Shown here one piece after another: positions 7,714 through 16,576 of a DNA stretch of 64,000 nucleotides. The notes under the pieces were generated by a model. That model saw only the letters and a list, made by a program, of their open reading frames with translations, made no database searches and was not told the DNA's origin. How positions within the stretch are numbered: position 1 is the first letter of the stretch; the number at the start of each line of letters is the position of its first letter. The DNA is from Pseudomonadota bacterium. Lineage in GTDB: Bacteria > Pseudomonadota > Gammaproteobacteria > Burkholderiales > Rhodocyclaceae. Made by a program: the position numbers and the translations under genes. Location: contig QQUN01000020.1 in NCBI GenBank assembly GCA_008501585.1, forward strand, positions 1 to 64,000, in the 5' to 3' direction.

Positions 7714-8633
7714 TGCAACGTTTCCTCATGGCGGGCCTGCTGTGCCTGCTGTCTGCCACCGTTCACGCCGGCAAGCCGGCCGTACCGGTGCTCGCCACCT
7801 TCAGCATCCTGGCCGACCTGGCACGCGAAGTCGGCGGTGAGCGGGTGGTGGTGACCAGCCTGGTCGGGCCGGACCAGGATGCCCACGGCTTCGATCCGCG
7901 GGCCTCGGATATCCGCCGCCTCAGCCGCGCGCAGCTGGTGATCGCCAACGGCCTCGGTTTCGATCCGTGGATCCAGCGCATGCAGGCGGCGGCCCGCTAC
8001 AAGGGCCGCGTGGTCACCGTATCGGACGGCATCACGCCGCTGTCGGCAGAAGACACACACGCGGACCACGACCACGATCATGGCCACGACGCGCACGCGG
8101 GCGATGCCAGCGATCCGCATGCCTGGCTCGACGTGCGCCATGCCCAGCATTACGTCCGCGCCATTGCCAAGGCGCTCAGCGACATCGATCCGGCCGGCGC
8201 GCCCTATTACGGCCAGCGCACCATCGCCTATCTCAAACAGCTCGATGCGCTCGACGCCGAGCTGCGCCAAGGCTTTGCCGCCCTGCCCGACCACCGGCGC
8301 ACGGTGGTGACGCCGCATGACGCCTTCGGCTATTTTGCCCACGCCTACGGCCTGCATTTCGTTGCTCCGGCCGGGCTGTCGAACGAAGCCTCGCCCTCGG
8401 CGGCCAGCCTGGCGACGCTGATCGAACAACTGCGCGCGCTGAAGGTGCCGGTGGTGTTCCTGGAGTCGTTTGCCGACGAGCGTCTGATCGAGCGCATCCG
8501 CGCGGCAACCGGTGCGCGCCGCGGCGGCACGCTGTACGCCGACGCGCTGGCCAGCGACGGCCCGGCCAGCACGTATCTGGGCCTGATGCGCCACAACGCC
8601 AATACCCTGCTCGCCGGCCTCGGCGCGCCATAA
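7710..8633 (+). CDS. znuA: Zinc ABC transporter substrate-binding protein ZnuA
   Basis: A 307-residue periplasmic zinc-binding protein. The signal peptide covers residues 1-22 (TVHA). Ligand regions are DQDAHGFDPRASD, SDPHAWLDVRHA, TPHDAFGYFAHAYGL and the C-terminal LESFADERLIERI. A His/Asp-rich loop (HADHDHDHGHDAHAG, around residue 115) is typical of zinc-specific members. ATG at 7710 overlaps the znuB stop; a second ATG follows at 7713. It closes the operon and ends 7 bases from the convergent channel gene. Confidence 0.92.
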   Translation: MMQRFLMAGLLCLLSATVHAGKPAVPVLATFSILADLAREVGGERVVVTSLVGPDQDAHGFDPRASDIRRLSRAQLVIANGLGFDPWIQRMQAAARYKGRVVTVSDGITPLSAEDTHADHDHDHGHDAHAGDASDPHAWLDVRHAQHYVRAIAKALSDIDPAGAPYYGQRTIAYLKQLDALDAELRQGFAALPDHRRTVVTPHDAFGYFAHAYGLHFVAPAGLSNEASPSAASLATLIEQLRALKVPVVFLESFADERLIERIRAATGARRGGTLYADALASDGPASTYLGLMRHNANTLLAGLGAP

Positions 8634-8640
8634 GGCCTTA

Positions 8641-9759
8641 CTAGCGCTGGATCGCCCGCTCCAGCGCCTTGCGCGCCTCGGGCGCGCACATCACCACCAG
8701 CACCTGCCCCGGCACCAACGCGAAATCCAGCCCCGGATTGAAGTGGAAGCGGCCGTGCTCGCGCACGCCCAGCAACACCACATCGAAACCGGGCAGATCC
8801 AGCGAACCGACCGTGGTGGGCGCAAACGCGGCCGGCAGCGGAATGTCCTCCAGCCGGTGGGCGGTCTCCGAGCGCGCCAGGTCGTCCATGAAGTTGAGCA
8901 CCCCCGGCCGCAGCATGGCCGAGGCCAGGCGCAGGCCACCGGTGAAATCCGGTGAAATCACCACGTCGGCGCCGGCCTTGCGCAGCTTGGGGCTGTTGCG
9001 CACTTCCATGCAGCGCGCCACCACGCGCACGGCCGGATTGAGCTGCTTGGCGGTGAGCGCGATCATCATGTTGCGGCCGTCGTCATCGGTGACTGCAAAC
9101 ACCCCCGCCGCACGGGCGATGTCGCCGGCGAGCAGGAGGTCGTCATCGCTGGCATCGCCGTCCAGGCTGAGCAGCCCGGGCTGGCGTTCGCGCGCGGCGA
9201 CGAGGCAGTCGGCGTCGATGTCGATGGCCACATAGTGACGGTGGGTGGCGTCGAGTTCTTCGGCGATATTGCGGCCAACGCGCCCGAAACCGCAGATCAG
9301 GTAGTGGTTCTTGAGTTTGCCGATCTGCTTTTCCATGCGTCGCCTCCGCAGCGTTTCGTCCAGGTCGCCTTCGAGAAAGAACACCGACAAGGTGGTGAAC
9401 ATGAAGGTCACGGCGCCGAAGCCGACCAGTGAGATCACCCCGGTGAACAGCCGCGCCCAGACGCCGACGATGGGCACCACTTCGTCATAGCCGACGGTGG
9501 AGAGCGTGATCAGCGTCATGTACAGCGCATCGGACCAGCTCGTGCCGGCACCGCCAATGACGAGGAAGCCGATGGTGCCGATCAGCACCATCGCCAGCAG
9601 CACGCCGCCGGCCATGACGATGCGCCGCCGAATGCGGTCGAGCTGGCGGCTGCGGTGGACATGGGCCGGCAGTACGCGCGGCGCACCACGCCACAGGTGC
9701 CGGAAAAAACCGGTCAGATACACGCGGGACGGAGCCTCGGCGACAAGGGCAACCGGCAC
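8641..9759 (-). CDS. Potassium channel with RCK (TrkA-N/TrkA-C) domains
   Basis: A 372-residue ion-channel protein: a transmembrane helix (about 48-70), the pore helix and K+ selectivity filter TVGYDE (88-93), a second helix (about 100-125), then a cytoplasmic RCK_N/NAD-binding domain starting YLICGFGRVGRNIAEEL and a TrkA_C domain near the end. The two-helix pore plus RCK layout is that of MthK/Kch-like channels. The start is GTG at 9759. It stands alone, convergent with znuA and followed upstream by the VanZ-like gene. Likely a ligand-gated K+ channel. Confidence 0.88.
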   Translation of the reverse strand: MPVALVAEAPSRVYLTGFFRHLWRGAPRVLPAHVHRSRQLDRIRRRIVMAGGVLLAMVLIGTIGFLVIGGAGTSWSDALYMTLITLSTVGYDEVVPIVGVWARLFTGVISLVGFGAVTFMFTTLSVFFLEGDLDETLRRRRMEKQIGKLKNHYLICGFGRVGRNIAEELDATHRHYVAIDIDADCLVAARERQPGLLSLDGDASDDDLLLAGDIARAAGVFAVTDDDGRNMMIALTAKQLNPAVRVVARCMEVRNSPKLRKAGADVVISPDFTGGLRLASAMLRPGVLNFMDDLARSETAHRLEDIPLPAAFAPTTVGSLDLPGFDVVLLGVREHGRFHFNPGLDFALVPGQVLVVMCAPEARKALERAIQR

Positions 9760-9792
9760 AGCATAAACGCCGACCCACCCGCCGACAATCGC

Positions 9793-10125
9793 TCAGCGCC
9801 GCCGGCAGAGCCCCCGCAGCGCCACCGCCGCGGCCACGCCGAGCGCATTGGCAAGCCAGTCCCACGGATCGCCCATGCGATGCGCCGTCATTGACTGCGC
9901 CAGCTCGATCAGCGCGCCATAGGCCAGCAGACCGGCGGTGAGCCGGCCGATGCGAGCCGGCCAGGCGAGGCCGCCGAGCACACCGAGCGCCAGAAAGGCC
10001 AACGCATGCTCGAGCTTGTCCTGCCAGGAAAACACCATGTGCCCGGCCGGCACCGGCGCCAGCGAGAGCACCAGCACCGCCGCCAGCGCCGCCCAGAAGA
10101 AGAGGCGCAGGACGGACGGCGTCAT
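9793..10125 (-). CDS. VanZ-like family membrane protein
   Basis: A 110-residue protein with four predicted helices. The motif SWQDKLEHALAFLALG and later MGDPWDWLANALGVAAA match VanZ-like proteins, where the Asp-Lys-Glu-His and D-x-x-x-N patterns are conserved. The precise role of such short chromosomal VanZ proteins is unknown; resistance to glycopeptides should not be assumed. It starts 7 bases after the rdgC stop, probably in one leftward unit. Confidence 0.75.
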   Translation of the reverse strand: MTPSVLRLFFWAALAAVLVLSLAPVPAGHMVFSWQDKLEHALAFLALGVLGGLAWPARIGRLTAGLLAYGALIELAQSMTAHRMGDPWDWLANALGVAAAVALRGLCRRR

Positions 10126-10132
10126 GTGCCGA

Positions 10133-11044
10133 TCAGACCGCCGGCGTGGCCAGCTCGCCGCCGAGGATGCCGATCACGGCGGGAATCAGCTGGCGCAGCT
10201 CGCCGGTCATCAGCGCGAAATGGGCGTCGAACAGCTCGGCGGCGTCCTCGCTGCCGGCGCTGGCTTCTTCCTGCACCACGTCGAGGAACTGCAGGCGCTT
10301 GATCTCGCCCTTGTCGGTGAGCAGGAAGGACACGCGGTCATTCCAGGTCAGCGCCAGCTTGGTCGGCAGCTTGCCTTCCTGCAGATGGGTCTTGATCTCG
10401 TCGCCGTCGAGGCTGTGGCGCACATAGCGCACCGCGGCCTTGTCCTCGGTCACCGACTTGAGCTCGCAGTCCATGTCGATGGTGAAGTTGCCCGGCACGT
10501 CACCGCCGGCCAGCCAGTCGCTCATCGCCGCCACCGGCGAGGTCTCGGTACGCACCAGGGTCAGCGGGAAAGCATCGAGGCTCTGGCGCAGAGCTTCGAG
10601 GATGTCCTCGGCGCGGCTCACGCTGGCCACGTCGACCGCCAGCCAGCCGTCCTGCGGGTCGATCCAGGCATACACCTTGTTGCGGCGGGTAAAGGCGCGC
10701 GGCATGAACTCGCGCGTGACCTCGTCGCGCAAGTCCTTCATCTGCTTGCGGCCGGGCTTGAAGCCTTGTTCCAGCTCGATGCGCGCGGCGCGCTCCTCGG
10801 CTTCCTGCTTGACCACCGACGAGGGCAGCAGGCGGTGTTCGATGCCCAGCGCGATCAGCCACTGGCCACCCACGGCATGCACCAGCGGGCCATCGCCGCC
10901 GACCGGCGATAGCCAGCCGCGCGATTCGGGGTCTTGCGAGCCGCAGGGCATGAAACGGCGGCGCGCGAGCTGGTCTTCGAGTTGGTCGATGCGCATATCC
11001 CAGCGCACCGGCAGGCGATACAACTGCAGGTTACGGAACCACAT
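10133..11044 (-). CDS. rdgC: Recombination-associated protein RdgC
   Basis: A 303-residue ring-forming DNA-binding protein that modulates RecA. The opening MWFRNLQLYRLP, the internal MPRAFTRRNKVYAWIDP and QFLDVVQEEA are characteristic of RdgC, and the length matches the E. coli protein (303). Starts with ATG at 11044, 22 bases after the AtaL-like gene stop, and precedes the VanZ-like gene. Confidence 0.93.
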   Translation of the reverse strand: MWFRNLQLYRLPVRWDMRIDQLEDQLARRRFMPCGSQDPESRGWLSPVGGDGPLVHAVGGQWLIALGIEHRLLPSSVVKQEAEERAARIELEQGFKPGRKQMKDLRDEVTREFMPRAFTRRNKVYAWIDPQDGWLAVDVASVSRAEDILEALRQSLDAFPLTLVRTETSPVAAMSDWLAGGDVPGNFTIDMDCELKSVTEDKAAVRYVRHSLDGDEIKTHLQEGKLPTKLALTWNDRVSFLLTDKGEIKRLQFLDVVQEEASAGSEDAAELFDAHFALMTGELRQLIPAVIGILGGELATPAV

Positions 11045-11066
11045 GAGGAAAAGATCTCTTCTGAAA

Positions 11067-11540
11067 CTATTCGGTACGGGTCGATTCGGCGATCATGCGC
11101 ACCACCCGCACCGTGTCCACGTCGGACTGGTGATAGGCGGAGCGCACATACTCGACGTACTTGGCGTCGTCGCCGACGGTTTCCGACAGGGTGGTGCGGT
11201 AGGCAAAGCGCAGGAACAGCGCCGGGCCCGCCGGTTCGGGTTGTTCGACGGTGATGGTCAGCCGTCCGCCGGGGTGCTCGGCCGTGGCGGCGGATTCGAA
11301 ACAGATCCAGTCCATCGCCTGCCAGCGCACCGCATCGTGGATCTGCACCTTGCCGAAACTCAGGCAACGCGTCAGTGCGGTCTCGCTGCGGGTGAGCACC
11401 TCGCAGCTATCCAGCCCGGGCAGGAAGGGGCGCGGGTCCTCGGCGCGGCACAGCAGGCCGAACCACACTTCTTCGCGGGTCAGATTCGGGATGGCGGGAT
11501 CGTCGAGGTTGTTGACCTCGACCAGATGTTCGAACTCCAA
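11067..11540 (-). CDS. AtaL-like / DUF1857 family SRPBCC-fold protein
   Basis: A 157-residue protein of the START-like DUF1857 group. Residues 1-40 (EFEHLVEVNNLDDP, NLTREEVWFGLLCRAED) and LRFAYRTTL in the C-terminal part match the family. The only good start is TTG at 11540: it gives the expected family N-terminus, and GGAG sits 8 bases before it. Function is unknown; the fold binds hydrophobic ligands in related proteins. It lies upstream of rdgC and divergent from the pseudouridine synthase gene, about 70 bases away. Confidence 0.7.
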   Translation of the reverse strand: MEFEHLVEVNNLDDPAIPNLTREEVWFGLLCRAEDPRPFLPGLDSCEVLTRSETALTRCLSFGKVQIHDAVRWQAMDWICFESAATAEHPGGRLTITVEQPEPAGPALFLRFAYRTTLSETVGDDAKYVEYVRSAYHQSDVDTVRVVRMIAESTRTE

Positions 11541-11609
11541 GACACCAGCTCCAGTCGGTTGAGGCGGGAGTGTAGCGTAAAGCGTGGGGCCTTTCGGTAA
11601 ACTGTGTCC

Positions 11610-12329
11610 ATGCAAATCGCTCGCCTCCTCCAAACCCAGGGCTTCGGCAGCCGCAAGGAGTGTCGTCTGCTGGTCAGTGCCGGCCTGGTCACCGTCAATG
11701 GTGTGTGCATCGACAACCCCACCGCCGAGGTCGATCCGGCCGGGCTGGTGTTCACCGTCGATGGTGAAGAATGGGCCTATCACGACAAGGCCTACCTGAT
11801 GCTCTACAAGCCCGACGGCGTCGAATGCAGTCGGGCGCCCAAGCATCACCCCTCGGTGTTCAACCTGCTGCCGCCGCAGCTGGGCGAACGCGGGGTGCAG
11901 ACCATCGGCCGGCTCGACCACGACACCACCGGGCTGATCCTGCTCTCCGACGACGGCCAGTTCATTCATGTGTGGAGTTCGGGCAAGAAGCAGACGCCCA
12001 AGCGCTACCGGGTGACCCTGAAGCATGCCCACACGCCGGACATGCTGGCCGCCCTGCGCGCCGGGGTGGAACTGGTCGATGAGCCGGGCGAGCTGGTCGC
12101 GGCCGTGAGTGTCGAGGCGATCGACGATCACACGATCTGGATGACCATCACCCAGGGCAAGTACCACCAGGTCAAGCGCATGGTGGCCGCTGCCGGCAAC
12201 CGGGTCGAAGCGCTGCACCGCGACCGCATCGGCGGGCTGGACCTGCCCGCAGTACTCGAACCGGGCGACTGGGCCTGGCTCACCGAGGCCCATATCGCCG
12301 CTCTGGCCGATTTTCCCGACTTCGACTGA
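11610..12329 (+). CDS. rsuA: 16S rRNA pseudouridine synthase, RsuA family
   Basis: A 239-residue enzyme that isomerises a uridine in 16S rRNA (U516 in E. coli RsuA). An S4-like domain occupies the first 60 residues; the catalytic motif GRLDHDTTGLILLSDDG holds the active-site Asp; KRYRVTL and GKYHQVKRMVAAAGNRVEALHRDRIGG are family motifs. ATG at 11610 is preferred over a GTG two codons earlier. RsuA is favoured over RluB/E by its length and S4 form. Confidence 0.85.
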   Translation: MQIARLLQTQGFGSRKECRLLVSAGLVTVNGVCIDNPTAEVDPAGLVFTVDGEEWAYHDKAYLMLYKPDGVECSRAPKHHPSVFNLLPPQLGERGVQTIGRLDHDTTGLILLSDDGQFIHVWSSGKKQTPKRYRVTLKHAHTPDMLAALRAGVELVDEPGELVAAVSVEAIDDHTIWMTITQGKYHQVKRMVAAAGNRVEALHRDRIGGLDLPAVLEPGDWAWLTEAHIAALADFPDFD

Positions 12330-12866
12330 CCCCTCCCCCTGGCGCGGTCGTCCTGATCGCGCCACGCCCCATCTGTTCTCGTCTGCCCCGACGCTTCCGC
12401 CGGGTTCCGCTGGCCTTCTGCAAGTTCATCATCTGTGGTGCTGGCACATCGTATGTGCCGGTACCGGCCTGTGAATGATTCTTGCTGCGCATTGGGTTTT
12501 GAGCCGATGTCCATCGTCGTGGGCGTGTGTCTGACCGGCGCAGCCTGGTCTTGCCGTTGGGTTTCTGCTGGCAAGCAAAGCCGGTTTTCAAGCCCCCAGG
12601 CTTTTGTCTACAGGGGTGTTAACGGTTTTATTTATATAAATAACAATAATGTTTACGCTCACCGACTTTCTGTGGAAATGCAGTTTTTCATTATATTTTT
12701 CAGTGACTTGAATCAATGATAAGTCTGGTGATAAGCCTGCCCCCGGCGTGTGGGTGGATTGTCGATGGTTTTTGACGCCGTCCGTAAACGGCGGCTTGTC
12801 CACAATTCGTCCCATGGAAGCCCGGCCACTTGCGTACAGTCGGCCGATCTGAGGGAGCGTTAGCCA
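12330..12866. other. 537-base gap with an AT-rich core
   Basis: No gene is supported here. The first half is ordinary GC-rich DNA. The core, about 12600-12780, is strikingly AT rich (for example TTTATATAAATAACAATAAT) for this chromosome, followed by a DnaA-box-like TTGTCCACA at 12796-12804. A 94-codon open frame crosses it but has no recognisable features or convincing start. It probably carries the earP promoter. Confidence 0.5.
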
Positions 12867-14000
12867 ATGCAGTGGGACATTTTCTGCCGGGTTGTGGATA
12901 ACTTTGGGGATATCGGTGTGTCGTGGCGGCTGGCACGCAGCCTGGCCGCCGATGCCGGGCAGGCGGTGCGCCTCTTTGTCGACGACTGGTCCACCTTACG
13001 CCGCTTGCTCCCCGTTGCGCCGCCGGTGCCGGCACCGTTCATCGCCGGGCAGGTCTGCGTGCTGCCGTGGGCGCTCGCCGAGTCATCGCCCCGGGTTGCC
13101 GAGGTGGTGATCGAAGCCTTCGCCTGTCACCTGCCCGCCGCCTACCTCGCCGCCATGCGTGCGGCACCCAGGGCGCCGGTGTGGATCAACCTGGAATACC
13201 TCAGTGCCGAGGACTGGATCGAGGCCTGCCACGGCCTGCCCTCGCCCGACCCGGCCACCGGTCTGGCCAAGACCTTTTTCTTTCCAGGCTTTAGCGCGGG
13301 CACCGGGGGCCTGATCCGCGAGCCCGGCGTCTTTGTGCGTCGCGACGCTGCGCAGGGCCCCACCGGCCGGGCGGACTGGCTGGCCGAGTATCCGGTGGCG
13401 GGCGCGGTGGCGTCGGCGCAGTGGGTCTCGCTGTTCGCCTACGACAACCCCGCGCTGGCCGGCCGGCTGGCCGACTGGCGCCAGGCCGACCGGCAGGTCG
13501 TGTTGTGGGTGCCCGAAGGCACGGCGCAGCGCGCGGTGGCGCAGATCATCGGCGAACCGGCCCTGGTGTCGGGCGAGGTCCGCCGGCTGGGTGCGCTGAC
13601 GGTGTGCGCGCTGCCCTTCCTGCCAATGGAGACCTACGATCGGCTGCTGGCGCTGTGCGATGTGAACTTCGTGCGCGGCGAGGATTCCTTCGTGCGGGCG
13701 CAATGGGCCGCCCGGCCGTTCGTGTGGCAGGCCTACCCGCAAGCGGATGCCGCGCACCTGGACAAGCTGGAGGCATTCCTGCAGCGCTATCTGGACGGTG
13801 TCGATGCCGCGACGGCCGGTGCCGTCAGGGCGTTCTGGCGCGAATGGAATGGTGATGGCGGGGCGACGAGCGCCTGGCCGGCCTTTGAAAGCCACTGGCC
13901 CGCGCTGGCGCGCCATGCCCGGCTGTGGTGCGATCGCATCGGGGCGACGGACGGTCTGGTGGAGAGACTGGTGAAATTTATTGTTCCCGACGTAAAATAG
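12867..14000 (+). CDS. earP: EF-P arginine rhamnosyltransferase EarP
   Basis: A 377-residue GT-B inverting glycosyltransferase that transfers rhamnose from dTDP-rhamnose to Arg32 of elongation factor P. The N-terminal VVDNFGDIGVSWRLARSL supplies the two catalytic-site aspartates (Asp11, Asp15), and NFVRGEDSFVRAQWAARPFVWQ in the C-terminal lobe holds the nucleotide-sugar site with the conserved Glu. The gene is directly followed by efp, the usual arrangement in bacteria using this modification rather than EpmA lysylation. Confidence 0.95.
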   Translation: MQWDIFCRVVDNFGDIGVSWRLARSLAADAGQAVRLFVDDWSTLRRLLPVAPPVPAPFIAGQVCVLPWALAESSPRVAEVVIEAFACHLPAAYLAAMRAAPRAPVWINLEYLSAEDWIEACHGLPSPDPATGLAKTFFFPGFSAGTGGLIREPGVFVRRDAAQGPTGRADWLAEYPVAGAVASAQWVSLFAYDNPALAGRLADWRQADRQVVLWVPEGTAQRAVAQIIGEPALVSGEVRRLGALTVCALPFLPMETYDRLLALCDVNFVRGEDSFVRAQWAARPFVWQAYPQADAAHLDKLEAFLQRYLDGVDAATAGAVRAFWREWNGDGGATSAWPAFESHWPALARHARLWCDRIGATDGLVERLVKFIVPDVK

Positions 14001-14057
14001 CGGGTTTTAAATGACGAGCAGCCGCTGCTGCTGTCCGAAGACCCTCAGGTAGACCCG

Positions 14058-14615
14058 ATGAAAACTGCTCAGGAACTGCGCTCCGGTAACGTGATCATGG
14101 TGGGCGGCAACGCGCTCGTCGTGCAGAAGACCGAATACAACAAGTCCGGCCGCAACGCAGCGGTCGTGAAGATGAAACTCAAGAACCTGCTCACGGCCGC
14201 GCCGTCGGAGTCGGTGTACAAGGCCGACGACAAGTTCGAAGTCGTCCAGCTCGAGCGCAAGGAAGTGACCTACTCCTACTTCGCCGACCCGATGTACGTG
14301 TTCATGGACGCCGACTACGAGCAGTACGAGGTCGAAGCCGACAACATGACCGACGCCCTCAAGTACCTCGAGGACGGCCTGGCCTGCGAAGTGGTGTTCT
14401 ACAACGGCAAGGCGATCTCCGTCGATCTGCCCAACTCGGTGGTGCGTGAAGTCACCTACACCGAGCCGGCCGTCAAGGGCGACACCTCCGGCAAGGTGCT
14501 CAAGCCGGCCAAGATCGCCACCGGTTTCGAGCTGATGGTGCCGGCCTTCGTCGAGATCGGCGACAAGATCGAGATCGACACCCGCACCGACGAGTACAAG
14601 AACCGCGTCAAGTAA
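14058..14615 (+). CDS. efp: Elongation factor P
   Basis: A 185-residue translation factor that rescues ribosomes stalled on polyproline. Residues 27-34 are YNKSGRNA, with Arg at position 32, the residue rhamnosylated by EarP; the lysine of the EpmA pathway is absent. The three KOW/OB-type domains and the closing [12 protein letters not shown] are canonical. It lies 57 bases after earP and is followed by a strong hairpin. Confidence 0.97.
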   Translation: MKTAQELRSGNVIMVGGNALVVQKTEYNKSGRNAAVVKMKLKNLLTAAPSESVYKADDKFEVVQLERKEVTYSYFADPMYVFMDADYEQYEVEADNMTDALKYLEDGLACEVVFYNGKAISVDLPNSVVREVTYTEPAVKGDTSGKVLKPAKIATGFELMVPAFVEIGDKIEIDTRTDEYKNRVK

Positions 14616-14632
14616 GACCGCAGCGCATGACG

Positions 14633-14662
14633 ACGACGAGGCCCGCAGGGGCCTCGTGTCGT
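14633..14662 (+). terminator. Hairpin after efp
   Basis: GAGGCCC (14638-14644) pairs perfectly with GGGCCTC (14649-14655) around a GCAG loop, and outer ACGAC/GTCGT arms extend the stem. The following T run is short (GTTTCC), so termination may be weak. Confidence 0.6.
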
Positions 14663-14782
14663 TTCCGGGGCGGATGGATTTCAAAAGGTGTCGGCAGGCG
14701 TGTCCGGCCGTTGGCCCGCTGCCAGCTGTGGGACAATGGCCGGGTCGATCGGCAAGGCCGGAATAAACGCGGGAGGCTGGGA

Positions 14783-15247
14783 ATGGGCCGGGTGCCCCTG
14801 ATGTGCGTGTTGCTCGGTGCAGTCATGCTGGGTGGGTGCGAACCGGAACAGGTGACCGAGCCCGAACCGGTGAGCGACGAGCGCCCCGACCCGACACTGC
14901 GCGATGCCGGTGTCGCTGCGCGCGAGGCGCTCGAGAAGGCGGGCGAAGCGCTCAGGAAACTCGGTGGTGCCGCCAGCAATGCCGCAGAAGACGCCCTGCC
15001 CGAGCCGCCCGCCGTGGTCCAGCCCGCCGCGCCGGTCGAAGAGCGCAGCCCGGAACCCATCGACGAAGCCAGTGAGGACGCCGCGCCCGAACTCCGCGAT
15101 TCCGGCGCTGCCACGGCCGAAGCCGCCGCCCGCTTTCTCGAAGCCACCCGCAAGGCCGCGGCCAAGGTCAAGGAAGCCGGCAAGGACGTGGTCGAAGCCA
15201 TCCGTGAAGACCGCCCGGCCGATGCACCGGCCGATCCCGCCCGCTAA
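14783..15247 (+). CDS. Putative lipoprotein, Ala/Glu-rich
   Basis: A 154-residue protein with a lipoprotein signal: MGRVPLMCVLLGAVMLGGC, where LGGC is a lipobox with the Cys to be lipidated. The mature part is low complexity, rich in Ala, Glu and Pro, with two amphipathic Ala/Lys/Glu stretches (about 45-65 and 110-140) that may form helices. ATG at 14783 has GGGAGG 7 bases upstream. No family is recognised; an envelope-tethered role is all that can be said. Confidence 0.7.
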   Translation: MGRVPLMCVLLGAVMLGGCEPEQVTEPEPVSDERPDPTLRDAGVAAREALEKAGEALRKLGGAASNAAEDALPEPPAVVQPAAPVEERSPEPIDEASEDAAPELRDSGAATAEAAARFLEATRKAAAKVKEAGKDVVEAIREDRPADAPADPAR

Positions 15248-15265
15248 GATGAGGCGTTCCCCATC

Positions 15266-16576
15266 GTGACTTCTCCCGCGCCAGTGGCGCCCGCCGCCGT
15301 CAGCCGCAGCTGGCGCGAGGTGATGCTCAACCGTCGCATGCTGGTGTGCATCTTCACCGGCTTTGCCTCGGGCCTGCCGCTGTACCTGCTGCTCAACCTG
15401 GTGCCGGCCTGGCTCAAGACCGAAGGCCTGTCGCTGAAGGCCATTGGCGCCTTTGCGCTGATCCAGTTTCCCTACACCTGGAAATTCCTCTGGGCGCCGC
15501 TGCTCGACCGCTTCGGCATCCTGCCGGTGCTCGGGCGCCGGCGCAGCTGGATGCTGGTGACCCAGCTCGGCCTGCTGGCCGCCATCGCCTGGCTCGGCCG
15601 CCTCTCGCCCACCGAGCAGCTCACCCTGGTGGTGGCGCTGACCGCGGTGATTGCGCTGTGTTCGGCCACGCTGGACATCGCGCTCGACGCCTTCCGCCGC
15701 GAGATCCTGTCCGACGAAGAACTCGGCCTGGGCAATGCCATCCATGTGAACGCCTACCGCATCGCCGGCCTGGTGCCGGGCTCGCTGTCGCTGATCCTGG
15801 CCGACCACCTGCCCTGGTCGCAGGTCTTCCTGATCACCGCCGCCTTCATGCTGCCGGGCATGGTCATGACCCTCATGGTGCGCGAGCCCGCCGCCGCCGA
15901 GCGCCGCCCGCGCACCCTGCGCGACGCGGTGGTCGAGCCCTTCCACGAGTTCTTCAGCCGCCATGGGGTGCAGTCGGCCTTGCTGGTGCTGGCCTTCATC
16001 TTTCTCTACAAGCTCGGTGATTCGCTGTGCACCGCGCTGGCCACGCCCTTCTACCTCGACATGGGCTACAGCAAGACCGAGATCGGCGTGATCGCCAAGA
16101 ATGCCGGGCTGTGGCCGATGGTCATCGGTGGCATCCTCGGCGGCATCTGGATGGTCAAGCTGGGTATCAACCGCGCACTGTGGCTGTTCGGCGTGGTGCA
16201 GATCGTCACCATTCTCGGCTTCGTGTGGCTGGCCTGGCTCGGACCGGCGCCCTCGGACGCGACCCGGCTGGTGGTGCTGGCCACCGTCATCGCCGGCGAA
16301 GCGGTGGGCGCGGGGCTGGGCACCACCGCCTTCGTCGCCTACATGGCACGCACCACCCACCCCGCCTACTCGGCCACCCAGCTGGCCTTGTTCACCAGCC
16401 TGATGGCGGTGCCGCGCACCTTCATCAATGCCTCGGCCGGCTGGCTGGTCGAGGGCATGGGCTGGTTCAATTTCTTCCTGTTGTGCTTCGTCCTGGCCCT
16501 GCCCGGGATGCTGCTGTTGCTGAAGGTCGCGCCGTGGCATGCGGCGCCGACGGCTTCCCTGAGGACCGATCCATGA
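15266..16576 (+). CDS. ampG: AmpG-type MFS muropeptide permease
   Basis: A 436-residue inner-membrane transporter with about 12 helices that imports anhydromuropeptides for peptidoglycan recycling. FTGFASGLPLYLL, FPYTWKFLWAPLLDRF and DIALDAFRREIL match AmpG, and the C-terminal half holds TTAFVAYMARTTHPAYSATQ. The start is GTG at 15266, 18 bases after the lipoprotein stop. Its stop overlaps the next gene start (ATGA). Confidence 0.88.
   Translation: MTSPAPVAPAAVSRSWREVMLNRRMLVCIFTGFASGLPLYLLLNLVPAWLKTEGLSLKAIGAFALIQFPYTWKFLWAPLLDRFGILPVLGRRRSWMLVTQLGLLAAIAWLGRLSPTEQLTLVVALTAVIALCSATLDIALDAFRREILSDEELGLGNAIHVNAYRIAGLVPGSLSLILADHLPWSQVFLITAAFMLPGMVMTLMVREPAAAERRPRTLRDAVVEPFHEFFSRHGVQSALLVLAFIFLYKLGDSLCTALATPFYLDMGYSKTEIGVIAKNAGLWPMVIGGILGGIWMVKLGINRALWLFGVVQIVTILGFVWLAWLGPAPSDATRLVVLATVIAGEAVGAGLGTTAFVAYMARTTHPAYSATQLALFTSLMAVPRTFINASAGWLVEGMGWFNFFLLCFVLALPGMLLLLKVAPWHAAPTASLRTDP

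Noticed and set aside
12435-12719. 94-codon frame through the AT-rich gap
   Set aside because: No ribosome site, no family and a composition that changes sharply along the frame; likely chance.
12893-12901. Perfect DnaA box TGTGGATAA near the earP start
   Set aside because: It is inside codons for the conserved VVDNFG motif of EarP, including catalytic Asp11, so protein constraint explains it.
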